Source of the DNA: Phycisphaerales bacterium
Lineage (GTDB): Bacteria; Planctomycetota; Phycisphaerae; Phycisphaerales; UBA1924
NCBI GenBank assembly: GCA_029260375.1
Contig: JAJDDI010000071.1
Coordinates: forward strand, 21,305 to 85,304
DNA: 64,000 bases
Direction: 5' to 3'
Shown here: positions 8,840 through 17,896 of the stretch, piece by piece
Layout: every line of letters starts with the position of its first letter
Numbering within the stretch: position 1 is the first letter of the stretch
Position numbers and translations under genes: made by a program
Notes under the pieces: generated by a model
Seen by the model: only the letters and a program-made list of their open reading frames with translations
Database searches by the model: none
What the model was told of the DNA's origin: nothing

Positions 8840-9424
8840 GGATCGGTCCACCTGTCTGTTGCTCGGATGAGTTTCTGGAAATGTTCGGGTAGGCCCCGGG
8901 GCCGTTCGTGCTGTCTATCGACCGAGAACCCCGGTTCCCTGATCGAGATCCGGTCTCCGGGTGCAAGTTTCGGGGCGCCCGGCCCGGCTCGGAATCGCAG
9001 GGCAGCGGGGCTGACGCCCTGAAATCAGCCCTGACGCGTGGTAGGATCCATCCGTAGGACTCGAGACGCCCCGGGGTTCGGTGAATCCTGACGATGGGCG
9101 GTTGACTGATATGAGGGCGGTGGATTCCGCCACGGACGGTATAACGGATGACCCGAGTCGCCCGCCCGGAGGGCGGCGCGTTCGCGGGATGAACTTGGGC
9201 TGGCGCAACGGGGATCGTGCGGCTTTGATCATTTTCAGCGAACTTCTTTCGGCGCACGCTCCCTCCTGACGTAACAGCCGCCCAATCTGGCACGCCTGAA
9301 CCGGGCGTGTGGCTGGTCCCGCCCGTGGGGCGGGGTTGGCCGCATCCACTCCGTCCAATGAACTCGGCGGCTCGTGCGCGCTGGCGCCCGGGCCAGAACT
9401 GGCGCCATCGGCGCGGGGGCAGAC
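8840..9424. other. Divergent intergenic region, no supported gene
   Basis: These 585 bases separate the minus-strand lipoprotein gene from RNase Y and must hold promoters for both directions. I see a TATAAC at 9140-9145 and a TTGACT at 9102-9107, but they are too far apart to pair as one sigma-70 promoter. There is also a short GC stem near 9160. The only in-frame stretch (62 codons from a GTG at 9081) has no ribosome binding site and no recognisable sequence. Confidence 0.5.
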
Positions 9425-11026
9425 GTGGACGCACATTCCAATCTCATGCTTGCCCAGGCGGGCGGGGCGAGCGGCACGATTCTCTGGGCGCTGCTCGGTC
9501 TGGCGCTGGGCATCGCCCTGGGCGCTCTGGGCGCCCGGTTCCTCGGGGCCAAGCGTCTGGCCGACGCCAAGGGCGAGGGCGAGCGGATCCGGGCCCAGGC
9601 TCGCGACGAGGGCGAGACGATCCGCGAGAAGGCGAAGGTCGAAGCGGAGAAGCTGGCGCTGGAGCGCAAGTCCGAGTTCGAGAAGGAGGCCGAGGAGGCC
9701 CGGGCGGAGCTGCGCGATCGCGACCGGCGCCTGACCAAGCGCGAGGACCAGTTCGATCGCAAGGAGCAGGGGCTCGACGATCGGGAGCAGAGCCTCAAGT
9801 CGCAGGGCGCGGGCCTCGACGCTCGGGCGGTGACGCTCGAGCAGCGGGAGGCGGAGGTCGAATCGCTCATCGAGCGGCAGACCGAGAAGCTGCACCAGGT
9901 GGCCGACCTGAGCCCGGGCGCCGCCCGAGAGCTGCTGCTCGAGCGCGTCGAGGAGAAGTGCCGCGACGAGGCGGCCAAGCTGACGCGGAAGATCATCGAG
10001 GAGGCCGAGGAAGGCGCCCGCGAGAAGGCGAACGAGATCACCCTGCAGGCGATCCAGCGGTACGCCAGCGAGACGACCAGCGAGTCAACCGTGCGGACGG
10101 TCGCGATCCCGTCGGACGACATGAAGGGGCGGATCATCGGCCGCGAGGGGCGGAACATCCGAGCGATCGAGAAGGCGACGGGCGTGGACATCATCGTGGA
10201 CGACACGCCGGGCGTGATCGTGGTGTCCTGCTTTGACAAGGTACGCCAGGCGGTCGCGGTGGAGTCGTTGAACCGCCTGATCGCCGACGGTCGCCTGCAC
10301 CCGACGCGGATCGAGGAGGTCGTGGAGAAGGTCCGCGGCGAGATCGAGGAGGGCGTGATCAAGACGGGCAAGGAGGCCGCGATCGAGGTGAAGCTCAAGG
10401 GCTTCCACCCGAAGGTGATCGAGGCGATGGGCAAGATGCGGTACCGCACGAGCTACGGGCAGAACGTGCTGCGTCACTCGATTGAGGTCGCGTTCCTGAG
10501 CCAGATCATCGCCGAGCAGCTCGGGCTCGACGGGCGCCTAGCCAGGCGGGCTGGGTTCCTGCACGACATCGGCAAGGCGATGGACCACGAGATGGAGGGC
10601 GGGCACCCGAAGATCGGCATGGAGTTCGCCCGCCAGTACGGCGAGAAGGACGAGGCCGTGCTCAACGCCATCGGCGGGCACCACGCCGACATCCCCGCGA
10701 CGACGTGGTACACCCCGATCGTGATGGCCGCCGACGCGGTGAGCTCCGCCCGGCCCGGCGCGCGTCGCGAGTCGATGGAGCGGTACGTGCAGCGTCTCAA
10801 CGAGCTGCAGGACATCGCGATGAGCCAGCCTGGCGTGATCGAGGCGTACGCGATCCAGGCGGGTCGCGAGGTGCGCGTGATGATCGACGCGGACCGGGTG
10901 AGCGACGACGAGGCGTACCTGATCGCGCACAACATCGCCAAGCGCGTCGCCGACGAGATGACCTTCCCGGGCGAGATCCGCGTGACGGTCCTGCGGGAGA
11001 CGCGGGCGATCGAGGTGGCGCGCTGA
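9425..11026 (+). CDS. rny: Ribonuclease Y
   Basis: This membrane-anchored endoribonuclease initiates mRNA decay. From the GTG at 9425 the protein has 533 residues: an N-terminal membrane helix (around TILWALLGLALGIALGALGA), a long charged coiled coil to about residue 200, a KH domain (GRIIGREGRNIRAIE, from ~235), and an HD phosphodiesterase domain with the metal-binding pair H380-D381 in FLHDIGKA and a downstream GGHHAD. The GTG is preceded by a G-rich stretch. The ATG at 9446 (MLAQAGG) lacks a ribosome binding site but gives a more usual 526 residues, so the start is uncertain by seven codons. All domains are intact and family length is normal. Confidence 0.96.
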   Translation: MDAHSNLMLAQAGGASGTILWALLGLALGIALGALGARFLGAKRLADAKGEGERIRAQARDEGETIREKAKVEAEKLALERKSEFEKEAEEARAELRDRDRRLTKREDQFDRKEQGLDDREQSLKSQGAGLDARAVTLEQREAEVESLIERQTEKLHQVADLSPGAARELLLERVEEKCRDEAAKLTRKIIEEAEEGAREKANEITLQAIQRYASETTSESTVRTVAIPSDDMKGRIIGREGRNIRAIEKATGVDIIVDDTPGVIVVSCFDKVRQAVAVESLNRLIADGRLHPTRIEEVVEKVRGEIEEGVIKTGKEAAIEVKLKGFHPKVIEAMGKMRYRTSYGQNVLRHSIEVAFLSQIIAEQLGLDGRLARRAGFLHDIGKAMDHEMEGGHPKIGMEFARQYGEKDEAVLNAIGGHHADIPATTWYTPIVMAADAVSSARPGARRESMERYVQRLNELQDIAMSQPGVIEAYAIQAGREVRVMIDADRVSDDEAYLIAHNIAKRVADEMTFPGEIRVTVLRETRAIEVAR

Positions 11027-11105
11027 TCGAAGTTCAGGATTGTTCGCGTCGAGGTGTGCAGTTAGACTGGCTGACTGGCCTGAAGCCTGATCGGAGGTCT
11101 CCGCC

Positions 11106-12512
11106 ATGCAGAGTTTGTCGTTGATGGTTGTTGCGGTCGTCTTGCACGGGTCATTCCTAACACACCTTGGCGCCGCCCAGCCCCTCAACGACGGCGGCCT
11201 ACATGTCGTCCGTTACGATGGGCGCCTGATTGCCAGCGTTGATGCCACGTCGGCGGGCGATCTGGACCGCCTCGAGGAGATCGGCGCCGAAATGATCTCA
11301 TGTGAGCTGTCGCCGGCAGGCGGTGACTTTATCCTCACGCCCGTTCAGCTGTTGGCAGTCAAGGCCATGGGCTATCAAGCGGAGGTCAAGCAGCCTGATC
11401 TCCAGGCGGCGATCGATCTCGAGTCGGCCCGCATCCGCGAAAGTCTTGTGAGCTATCGCCAACGAGGCGTCAACAGCGATGGCTTCTTCGATGACTATCG
11501 CCCGTTACCGGAGATTGACGCGTTTATCGATGACCTGGTTGCGCGCCGACCCGATCTGGTCTCACGGTTCGAGATCGGGCAGTCCTTCGAGGGACGCACG
11601 ATCTGGGGACTTCGCATTTCCGCGGACACTTCCGGATGCAAGCCCGCGTTCGTGCTCAACGGCATCACCCACGCCCGCGAGTGGCTCACTGTGATGAATG
11701 TGCTTTATTTGGCGGAGCAGCTTGTTGACGGATACGGGGTGGACGAGGAGATCACCGATATCGTGGATCGGGTCGAGTGGCTCATCATCCCTGTACTCAA
11801 CCCCGACGGGTACGAGTACACCTGGACTACGAGCAGATTCTGGCGTCACAACCGGCGACCGCCCGGCGGTGTCGATCTCAACCGGAACTACTCGGTGCAG
11901 TGGCGCCCGAGCGGTTCACATGGCGCCGGACCATTCTCCGAGCCTGAGACGGCTTCGCTTCGGGACTTTGTGCTGAGCAATCCTCAGGTCCGGGCCCACA
12001 ACGACACGCACAGCTACAGCAATCTCGTGCTCTTTCCCTGGGCTTGGCTGACTCAGCCCTGCCCCGATCACGAGGAGTATCAAGCACTCGGAGACGCGAT
12101 GAACGCCCGGATTGCTGTGGCGAATCCAGGGAACCAGCCCTGGGAAGTCGGGCCTCTCTCGACAACGCTTTACCGAATCGCGGGCGGGTCAACGGACTGG
12201 TTCTACGTCGAGGCCAATGCCATGAGCTTTCTGTACGAACTCCGTGGTTCGGGCTTTGACCCGCCGCCCTCGAGCATTCTCCCGGGCAGCCGAGACACGT
12301 TTGGCGCCACGCTTCTCCACGCGAAGCACGTCGCGGACCGTTCCACGTTCCGCGCGGATATCGATGGCAACTGTGTCTTCGATCTCGATGATGTTCTGGC
12401 GTTTCTCATCGCGTTCGCGTCCGACGAGCCGAGAGCTGATTTCGATCTGGACACCGATGTCGACTTTGACGACGTGCTCGCCTTCCTCGTCGCGTTCGGC
12501 GAGATGTCCTGA
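11106..12512 (+). CDS. Exported M14 zinc carboxypeptidase with dockerin-like tail
   Basis: This 468-residue secreted peptidase has a signal peptide (~residues 1-24), a propeptide-like region to ~120 and then an M14 metallocarboxypeptidase domain. Zinc ligands are H189 and E192 in THAREW and H302 in NDTHSYSN; the catalytic Glu is E378 in FLYELRG, and LNRNYSVQW carries the substrate-binding Asn-Arg. The last ~50 residues contain two Ca-binding dockerin-type repeats (DIDGNCVFDLDDVLAFL and DLDTDVDFDDVLAFL), a C-terminal tag typical of planctomycete exported proteins. GGAGG lies 8 bases before the ATG. Codon use is visibly less GC-biased than in neighbouring genes, which may indicate later acquisition. 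It probably degrades external peptides. Confidence 0.92.
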   Translation: MQSLSLMVVAVVLHGSFLTHLGAAQPLNDGGLHVVRYDGRLIASVDATSAGDLDRLEEIGAEMISCELSPAGGDFILTPVQLLAVKAMGYQAEVKQPDLQAAIDLESARIRESLVSYRQRGVNSDGFFDDYRPLPEIDAFIDDLVARRPDLVSRFEIGQSFEGRTIWGLRISADTSGCKPAFVLNGITHAREWLTVMNVLYLAEQLVDGYGVDEEITDIVDRVEWLIIPVLNPDGYEYTWTTSRFWRHNRRPPGGVDLNRNYSVQWRPSGSHGAGPFSEPETASLRDFVLSNPQVRAHNDTHSYSNLVLFPWAWLTQPCPDHEEYQALGDAMNARIAVANPGNQPWEVGPLSTTLYRIAGGSTDWFYVEANAMSFLYELRGSGFDPPPSSILPGSRDTFGATLLHAKHVADRSTFRADIDGNCVFDLDDVLAFLIAFASDEPRADFDLDTDVDFDDVLAFLVAFGEMS

Positions 12513-12522
12513 CGCTCGGCGG

Positions 12523-13407
12523 TCAGGCCAGCGCGATCATCGCGCCCACAAGCATGACGCAGGCCGGGCGGAGATCGATGAACGTCTTGATGACACGGGT
12601 CGGCGCCAGGGCCGCCGCGATCGCGCTCCCGGCGAGCGTCAGGGTCCAGAGCAGGATGAGAGCGCCGCGCTCGACCGGCTCGACCAGGAGCAGCGACCCC
12701 CCGCCCAGCGCCATGACGCCGATGGCCAGCGCCGAGGCCCGCCCGGCGCCGATCAGCACCGGGACCGTGCGCACGCCGAACCGACGATCGATCTCCATGT
12801 CCGGCAGGTCGCAGAGCATCGCGTCGCAGGTGACCGAGGCCAGCAGGAACGCGATCACCGCGAGCACCGCCTGAGAGCGGAGCGCCGAGAGGTCACGCCC
12901 ATACACAACAGTCGCGGAGAGCCCGACAAGCCCAAACGCGACGAACGCGTTCTTGCACACGGGGATGTCTTTGAGGCGCCACGCCAACGGGCCCCGCCCC
13001 GCGGGCCTGCCCGCGTAGAGCCCCATCGCGCCGTAGCCCAGCAGCACGCCCCCGCTCCCGACCGCCCCGCCGACAAACCACGCCGCGATCGCCCCGACCA
13101 GGGCGGACAGGACCACGACCCCGCGCCAGCGGCGCGTGTTGGGGCGGAGGAAGGCGATGCGTCGCGGGTCCGCGGCCTCGTCGCCCGGGTCGAGCAGCGC
13201 GTCACGCCACTTGACCCGGTCCAGGAGCATCATGCCGAACGCGCCCACGAGTGTGGCGCCCAGCGCGAGCGTGATCTGTCGCGGCGCGACCCCTTCCCAG
13301 CGGCCGGTGAGCTGGAGCAGTGCGCCCGTGATGCCGCAGGCGTAGGTGGCGGGGCCGAGTCCCGCGTGCCAGAGCCCGCGCCAGAAGGGGTAGGGTGGGT
13401 GTGTCAC
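12523..13407 (-). CDS. UbiA-like prenyltransferase
   Basis: This 294-residue polytopic membrane protein has about eight hydrophobic segments. The second Asp-rich motif of the UbiA superfamily is present as DxxDxxxD (D200, D203, D207 in CDLPDMEIDRRFG), followed by RTVPVLIG as in family members. The first motif is degenerate: LLDRVKWRDALLD replaces the usual NDxxDxxxD. Substrate therefore cannot be predicted; quinone, haem or lipid prenylation are all possible. The GTG at 13407 overlaps the stop of the upstream parvulin-like gene by four bases (GTGA), implying coupling. An ATG at 13437 would enlarge the overlap to 34 bases. It ends 10 bases from the convergent carboxypeptidase gene. Confidence 0.75.
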   Translation of the reverse strand: MTHPPYPFWRGLWHAGLGPATYACGITGALLQLTGRWEGVAPRQITLALGATLVGAFGMMLLDRVKWRDALLDPGDEAADPRRIAFLRPNTRRWRGVVVLSALVGAIAAWFVGGAVGSGGVLLGYGAMGLYAGRPAGRGPLAWRLKDIPVCKNAFVAFGLVGLSATVVYGRDLSALRSQAVLAVIAFLLASVTCDAMLCDLPDMEIDRRFGVRTVPVLIGAGRASALAIGVMALGGGSLLLVEPVERGALILLWTLTLAGSAIAAALAPTRVIKTFIDLRPACVMLVGAMIALA

Positions 13408-14432
13408 CCGCCGGCGCCCCGGCCCTCCCACGACCATGCGAGGGACGGGTCGAGCACGCTGACGCTTGCGCGATCGAGCAGCCCGTCAGCGAGGCGATCC
13501 ATCTCGAGGCGCTGCTTGCGCCGCAGCAGCTCGCGCTCGACCACGGCGCGCCGGGAGCTTCCGGTGGACTCGCCGGCGAGGTCCTGCTCGACGATGAGGA
13601 TCGCAAACCCGCCGTCGATGGCCAGGACGCTCGAGACCTGACCGGGCGCGAGCGTGCTGAGGGCCTGCCGAAGTGAGTCGGGGAACGCGGGGTCATCGGG
13701 GCTGACGCCGCCGATCTGGCCGCCGCGGGCGCCGGAGGCGTCGATCGATCGGGTCGCGGCGCGGGCGGTGAAGGCGTCGAGGCGGTTTCCCAACGCGTCA
13801 AGGATCTCGCGTCTGAGCGCCGCGACCTCACGCTCGCTCGGGGTGACGATGATGCGCGCGAGCTTGCGCGGGCCGTGGCGGATCCGCATGGCCAGCTCGA
13901 CCTCACGCTCTTCGACGCGCACGCTCGGGGTGACCAACGCCCGGAGCTTGGCGTTGCGCTCGAGCAGGCGCCGGAAGCCGAGCTCGCCCAGGCCCCGCTG
14001 TCGCCTGACGATCGTGAGTACGTCCGCGCTGGTTGACTTGTCCCCAGAGGTATCGAGCTCGGCGAGCAGCAGGGCTCGTTCCTGGGCGATGGCGTCGGGC
14101 GCCAGTGTGATCCCGGCGCGTTCCAGCTCGCGCGTCAGGGCGCGGTCGAGGATGATCTCTTCCAGGGCGACGGCGCCGCCGATCTCGCTGGTCCGGTCAC
14201 GCAGCTCCGACCAGGAGACGGTTTGCCCGTCGATGATCGCGGGGACCCGCGAGGGCTGGGCGCCTGACTCTGCGGAGACGCCGATCGATGAGCTGGGCGC
14301 CAGTCGGGGTCGCCCGGCGGTCGGCGGCGCGGGAGAGCAGGCGCCGAGGAGCAGCAGGGCGGCCCCGCAAAGAACGATCCGTCGGGCGTGTCCCCTTGAC
14401 GCGGAGCCAGCCGATGCGCACAGTCGTTTCAT
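13404..14432 (-). CDS. SurA/PrsA-like peptidyl-prolyl isomerase lipoprotein
   Basis: From the ATG at 14432 the protein has 342 residues with a positively charged N-terminus, a hydrophobic stretch and the lipobox LLGAC (Cys32). An N-terminal helical chaperone-like region follows. From ~200 to 300 the sequence has parvulin (PPIC) features: ARIIVTPSEREV, RGGQIGGVSPDDPAFPDSL and LAPGQVSSVLAIDGGFAILI. Such proteins assist folding of exported proteins in the periplasm. The frame is open for another 127 codons upstream, but that part is Arg/Pro-rich shadow sequence overlapping the divergent gene. The stop overlaps the UbiA-like start. Confidence 0.82.
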   Translation of the reverse strand: MKRLCASAGSASRGHARRIVLCGAALLLLGACSPAPPTAGRPRLAPSSSIGVSAESGAQPSRVPAIIDGQTVSWSELRDRTSEIGGAVALEEIILDRALTRELERAGITLAPDAIAQERALLLAELDTSGDKSTSADVLTIVRRQRGLGELGFRRLLERNAKLRALVTPSVRVEEREVELAMRIRHGPRKLARIIVTPSEREVAALRREILDALGNRLDAFTARAATRSIDASGARGGQIGGVSPDDPAFPDSLRQALSTLAPGQVSSVLAIDGGFAILIVEQDLAGESTGSSRRAVVERELLRRKQRLEMDRLADGLLDRASVSVLDPSLAWSWEGRGAGG

Positions 14433-14590
14433 GGCGGGATCTGAGCCCCCGGGCGCCCCGAGGTCAACCGGCGGCGTGTCGGACGCGTACGGACCGATAG
14501 AGATCCCCGGGGCCTCCCGGGTCGGGAAGGCCGCTGAGCCCCTTGAAAGGGGCGGGCGCGGGCCCACCGCGGGAAGGCGCGAACGCGAAC

Positions 14591-15670
14591 ATGACCCAGC
14601 CCAATCCGATCCAGGACGCGCCCGAGACACCCGCCCGCGCCCGCCCTGCGCCCACGCCGCAGCCCCGGGCGATCGTCTGCCCGTACTGCGGCGCGATCTC
14701 GGGCAACACCACCCGTTGCGACTCGTGCTCGGGGCGGTTCGATCCGCTCTCGCGTCAGGCGACCCAGAACGCGATGGGGCCCTGGTTCGTGCGCGACGAG
14801 GCGAACCCGACACTCCCGGGCTGCGCCTATGACACGCTGGTGTCGCGGATCGACCTGGGCAAGGTCAACGCCGGAAGCGTCGTCCGCGGGCCGACCACGC
14901 GACAGTTCTGGATGCTCGCCAAGCGCGTCCCGGGCGTGTCGCACCTACTCGGATTCTGTCACGCCTGCCAGGCGAGCGTCAGCCCGGATCAGTACGCGTG
15001 CACGTCGTGCGGCGCCGTGTTCCAGGTTGATCGTGACCGCCAGCACCTGGGGCTGGGCCCGGCGCGCTTGCTGCCGGGCCAGGGCTCACCCGAGCGAATC
15101 GCGGCGTTCTCGCAGGCGTCCGACGCCGCGGTCGAACGCCCAAGCTGGGCCTGGGCGCCCGGTGAGGCGCCCGCGCCGGGACCCGCACAATCGTGCGGCG
15201 CCGCTCCCGCCAGCGCCGAGCTGAAGCTCAAGCGGCTCGAGCGGGCCTTGGCGCGACAGCGGGCCGCGTCGCACACCCTGATCGGGGCTTGCGTGATCCT
15301 TCTGGCGGCGGTGTTCGTGGTGAGCGTCATGTCCCGCTCTGGCTCCAGGAGCGCGCCGACCCCTGAACAGCCCGGGCTCGGCGCCGTCGAGGCGGATCGA
15401 AGGCCCGAGGTGGGAGACGCCGGGGCGTCGCCCGGCGCGGCGGTGTCACCCATCGATGAGCTCGGGTCGCTCGGCGCCGAGCCGGAGTGGCCCGCGGTGC
15501 GGGACCGGGTGATGACGCTGATCGCACAGGGCTCGAGCGAATCGCTCAGCGCCGGGGTGCTGGAGCTCGAGGCGCTCATGCGCCGGGGCGAACTGCCCGC
15601 AGAGGGTGTGGAGCTGCTGGAGCGCCTGCGAACGGAGATGGACGACGGGCGCCTTCGGAATATCCCCTGA
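14591..15670 (+). CDS. Zinc-ribbon single-pass membrane protein, function unknown
   Basis: This 359-residue protein has two CxxC...CxxC zinc ribbons, one near residues 30-50 (CPYCG ... CDSC) and one near 120-145 (CHAC ... CTSC). An acidic/proline linker, a short predicted helix and one membrane segment (around [20 protein letters not shown], about 230-250) follow, then a mostly helical C-terminal part outside the membrane. The ATG at 14591 (MTQPNPIQ) is preferred over an upstream TTG at 14543. It is divergent from the parvulin-like gene, sharing a ~160-base promoter region. I recognise no family. Confidence 0.72.
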   Translation: MTQPNPIQDAPETPARARPAPTPQPRAIVCPYCGAISGNTTRCDSCSGRFDPLSRQATQNAMGPWFVRDEANPTLPGCAYDTLVSRIDLGKVNAGSVVRGPTTRQFWMLAKRVPGVSHLLGFCHACQASVSPDQYACTSCGAVFQVDRDRQHLGLGPARLLPGQGSPERIAAFSQASDAAVERPSWAWAPGEAPAPGPAQSCGAAPASAELKLKRLERALARQRAASHTLIGACVILLAAVFVVSVMSRSGSRSAPTPEQPGLGAVEADRRPEVGDAGASPGAAVSPIDELGSLGAEPEWPAVRDRVMTLIAQGSSESLSAGVLELEALMRRGELPAEGVELLERLRTEMDDGRLRNIP

Positions 15671-15747
15671 TCGGGAGTCGGCGCGCGGAGGTTGGAGGAG
15701 CACGAGGTTCGGGTATGCTGCGTCGTGTGCCCAAGAGCGGAGCCCGC

Positions 15748-16776
15748 ATGACCCAGCGGAGAACAGTTCGCGCGTTCACGCTGATCGAGCTGTTGGTGGT
15801 GATCGCGATCATCGCCCTGCTGCTGGGGATCCTGCTGCCGGCGCTCTCGTCGGCGCGGAACACCGCGCGAACGGCGGTCTGCCAGTCGAATATGCGTCAG
15901 CTGGGTATCGGGGCCAGCAACTACGCTTCAACGTTCGACGACTCGGTGCCGAGCTTCTCGTGGAAGGGCGGGGACGCTCTGTTGCCGTCGAAGTACGCGG
16001 ACCTGCGAGACGGGAACTCGAATGACCGGCTCGCGACGGCCTTCCAGGCGATCGACATCATCCGGACGCGGACCGGGCACGACACGGTCCCGCGCGGCAG
16101 CACGCAGAACCCGTGGTTTGCTCACCTCTGGTTCACCCACCTGACGTTCCTTGACTTTCTGAGCGGCTCGGCCCAGGACTCGAGCGCCGCGTGCCCGGAG
16201 GACGCGGTGCAGACGGAGCGATCTCAGACCCCGGTCGCCGAGTTCACACCCAGCCTGATCAGGCGGAAGTTCGAGAGCTCGTACGAGACGACGACGGTTG
16301 CATACTCAGTCGATGTCCCGACAGGGAACAAGATTCCGTTCGATCAGAACGGATCGAGCTGGGTGGCTTGGTCCAACGGTGCGGATTACGCGAACTATCT
16401 GACGCGCAGACGCTACACTGAGGTTGTGTTCCCGTCGGGGAAGGCCCACATGTTTGATTCATACGACCGCCATTTCTCGGGCTCGAAGACCAGCTCCGAG
16501 TCGGGTGAGGGGTACTTGTTCTTTAACGATGACGCCCGCCAGCCGGTCTTGGCGTTCGACGCCTCGGTCACGGTACGGGACACGAGCGAGTCCAACCCGG
16601 GATTCCGCCCGATGAACCCGACCTCGCCCGAGCCAACGACGATCCGCAACATCATTCCGGGCGTCGGGTCCCGCGAATACACCGGCTACTACCGCTGGAC
16701 GCGGGGCGGGCTCCGGGGCATCGACTTCGGGGGCTCCGAGATCAACACCGGCCAGCCCCGCGACGCCGCCCCCTGA
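15748..16776 (+). CDS. Type IV pilin-like / pseudopilin protein (orphan)
   Basis: This 342-residue protein starts [20 protein letters not shown], a class III prepilin signal with cleavage expected after Ala and the conserved Glu at +5. The long hydrophobic helix is followed by [12 protein letters not shown], the arrangement common to the many DUF1559-like and related pseudopilins of planctomycetes. The remaining ~300 residues show no family I can name and lack the usual DUF1559 C-terminal end. The ATG at 15748 has AGCGGAG six bases upstream; the ATG at 15715 is also possible (GAGG upstream). It stands apart from the gsp operon 9 kb downstream. Confidence 0.83.
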   Translation: MTQRRTVRAFTLIELLVVIAIIALLLGILLPALSSARNTARTAVCQSNMRQLGIGASNYASTFDDSVPSFSWKGGDALLPSKYADLRDGNSNDRLATAFQAIDIIRTRTGHDTVPRGSTQNPWFAHLWFTHLTFLDFLSGSAQDSSAACPEDAVQTERSQTPVAEFTPSLIRRKFESSYETTTVAYSVDVPTGNKIPFDQNGSSWVAWSNGADYANYLTRRRYTEVVFPSGKAHMFDSYDRHFSGSKTSSESGEGYLFFNDDARQPVLAFDASVTVRDTSESNPGFRPMNPTSPEPTTIRNIIPGVGSREYTGYYRWTRGGLRGIDFGGSEINTGQPRDAAP

Positions 16777-16869
16777 CTGTCCTTCGGTGCGCCATGCCGC
16801 CGCCCGATGCGAGCTACCATTGCCCGGCGCCGCCCGGTGAGCGGGCGGGGCAGAGCCGGAGGACGCGCG

Positions 16870-17853
16870 TTGAAGGTGCTGATCGCCGACAAGTTTGAGG
16901 CCGAGGGGATCGCGGGGCTCGAGGCGCTTGGCTGCCGCGTGACCTCCGAGCCCGACCTGAACCCCGAGACCCTGCCCGAGGCGCTGCGCCGGACCGAGGC
17001 GGAGATCCTGATCGTCCGCTCGACCAAGGTGCCCGCGGGCGTGATCGAGGGCGCCTCGGCGCTCAAGGGCATCATCCGGGCGGGCGCGGGGTACGACAAC
17101 ATCGATTTCGAGGCGGCCAAGACCAGGGGCGTGCCGGTCTGCAACTGCCCGGGGATGAACGCGGTGGCGGTGGCCGAGCTGACCATCGGGCACCTGATCG
17201 CCCTGGACCGGCGCCTCTGCGAGCAGGACGCGGCCCTCCGCGGCGGCACGTGGGACAAGGCCGGCTTCGCCAAGGCCCGCGGGCTCAAGGGGCGGACGCT
17301 GCTGGTCGTGGGTACCGGCGCCATCGGCACCGAGGTCATCAAGCGGGCCAAGGCCTTCGAGATGAAGATCATGGCCCAGTCCCGCTCGCTCGGTGACGAC
17401 ACGGCCCGGGCTCTGGGCATCGAGCCGATCCCGTACACCCGCGAGGCGCTCATCAAGGCGCTGGGGCGGGCCGACGCGGTCTCGATCCACGTCGCCTCGA
17501 CGCCCGACACCAAGAGCCTGTGCGGACCGGGGTTCTTCGCCTCGATGAATCCCGGGGCGTACTTTGTCAACACGAGCCGGGGCGATATCGTCGATGAGTC
17601 GGCTCTGCGCGAGGCTGTTGAGTCCAAGGGCATCCGCGCGGCGCTGGGCGTCTACCAGGGCCAGCCCTCGGCCAAGACCGCCGACTGGAGCACGCCCGTC
17701 GCCGACGCCAAGGGCGTTGTCCACTTCACCCATCACTGCGGCGCCTCGACCGACCAGGCGCAGCTCGCCGTCGCGGAGGAGACTGTTCGCATCGTCAAGA
17801 CGGCGGTGGAGACCGGGCGGTTCATCCACTGCGTCAACGGCGTGGGCGAGTAA
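16870..17853 (+). CDS. serA: D-3-phosphoglycerate dehydrogenase-like (short, no ACT domain)
   Basis: This 327-residue NAD-dependent 2-hydroxyacid dehydrogenase is placed in serine synthesis by serC 43 bases downstream. The Rossmann motif GTGAIGTEV, substrate loop RAGAGYDNID and NTSRGDIVDESAL are intact. Of the catalytic triad, R237 and H289 (HHCGAST) are present, but the position of the catalytic Glu reads YQGQP, giving Gln265. The TTG at 16870 is chosen as start because GGAGGA lies six bases upstream and the protein then begins MKVLIADKF, as in homologues; upstream codons are unconserved. There is no C-terminal ACT domain, so no serine feedback through that route. Confidence 0.88.
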   Translation: MKVLIADKFEAEGIAGLEALGCRVTSEPDLNPETLPEALRRTEAEILIVRSTKVPAGVIEGASALKGIIRAGAGYDNIDFEAAKTRGVPVCNCPGMNAVAVAELTIGHLIALDRRLCEQDAALRGGTWDKAGFAKARGLKGRTLLVVGTGAIGTEVIKRAKAFEMKIMAQSRSLGDDTARALGIEPIPYTREALIKALGRADAVSIHVASTPDTKSLCGPGFFASMNPGAYFVNTSRGDIVDESALREAVESKGIRAALGVYQGQPSAKTADWSTPVADAKGVVHFTHHCGASTDQAQLAVAEETVRIVKTAVETGRFIHCVNGVGE

Positions 17854-17896
17854 GGCACATTCAACCGGGCGCCCGGCGCCCGTCAGGAGAACGAGC

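Noticed and set aside
9081..9269. 62-codon frame with GTG start in the RNase Y upstream gap
   Set aside because: No ribosome binding site, hydrophobic segment or recognisable sequence.
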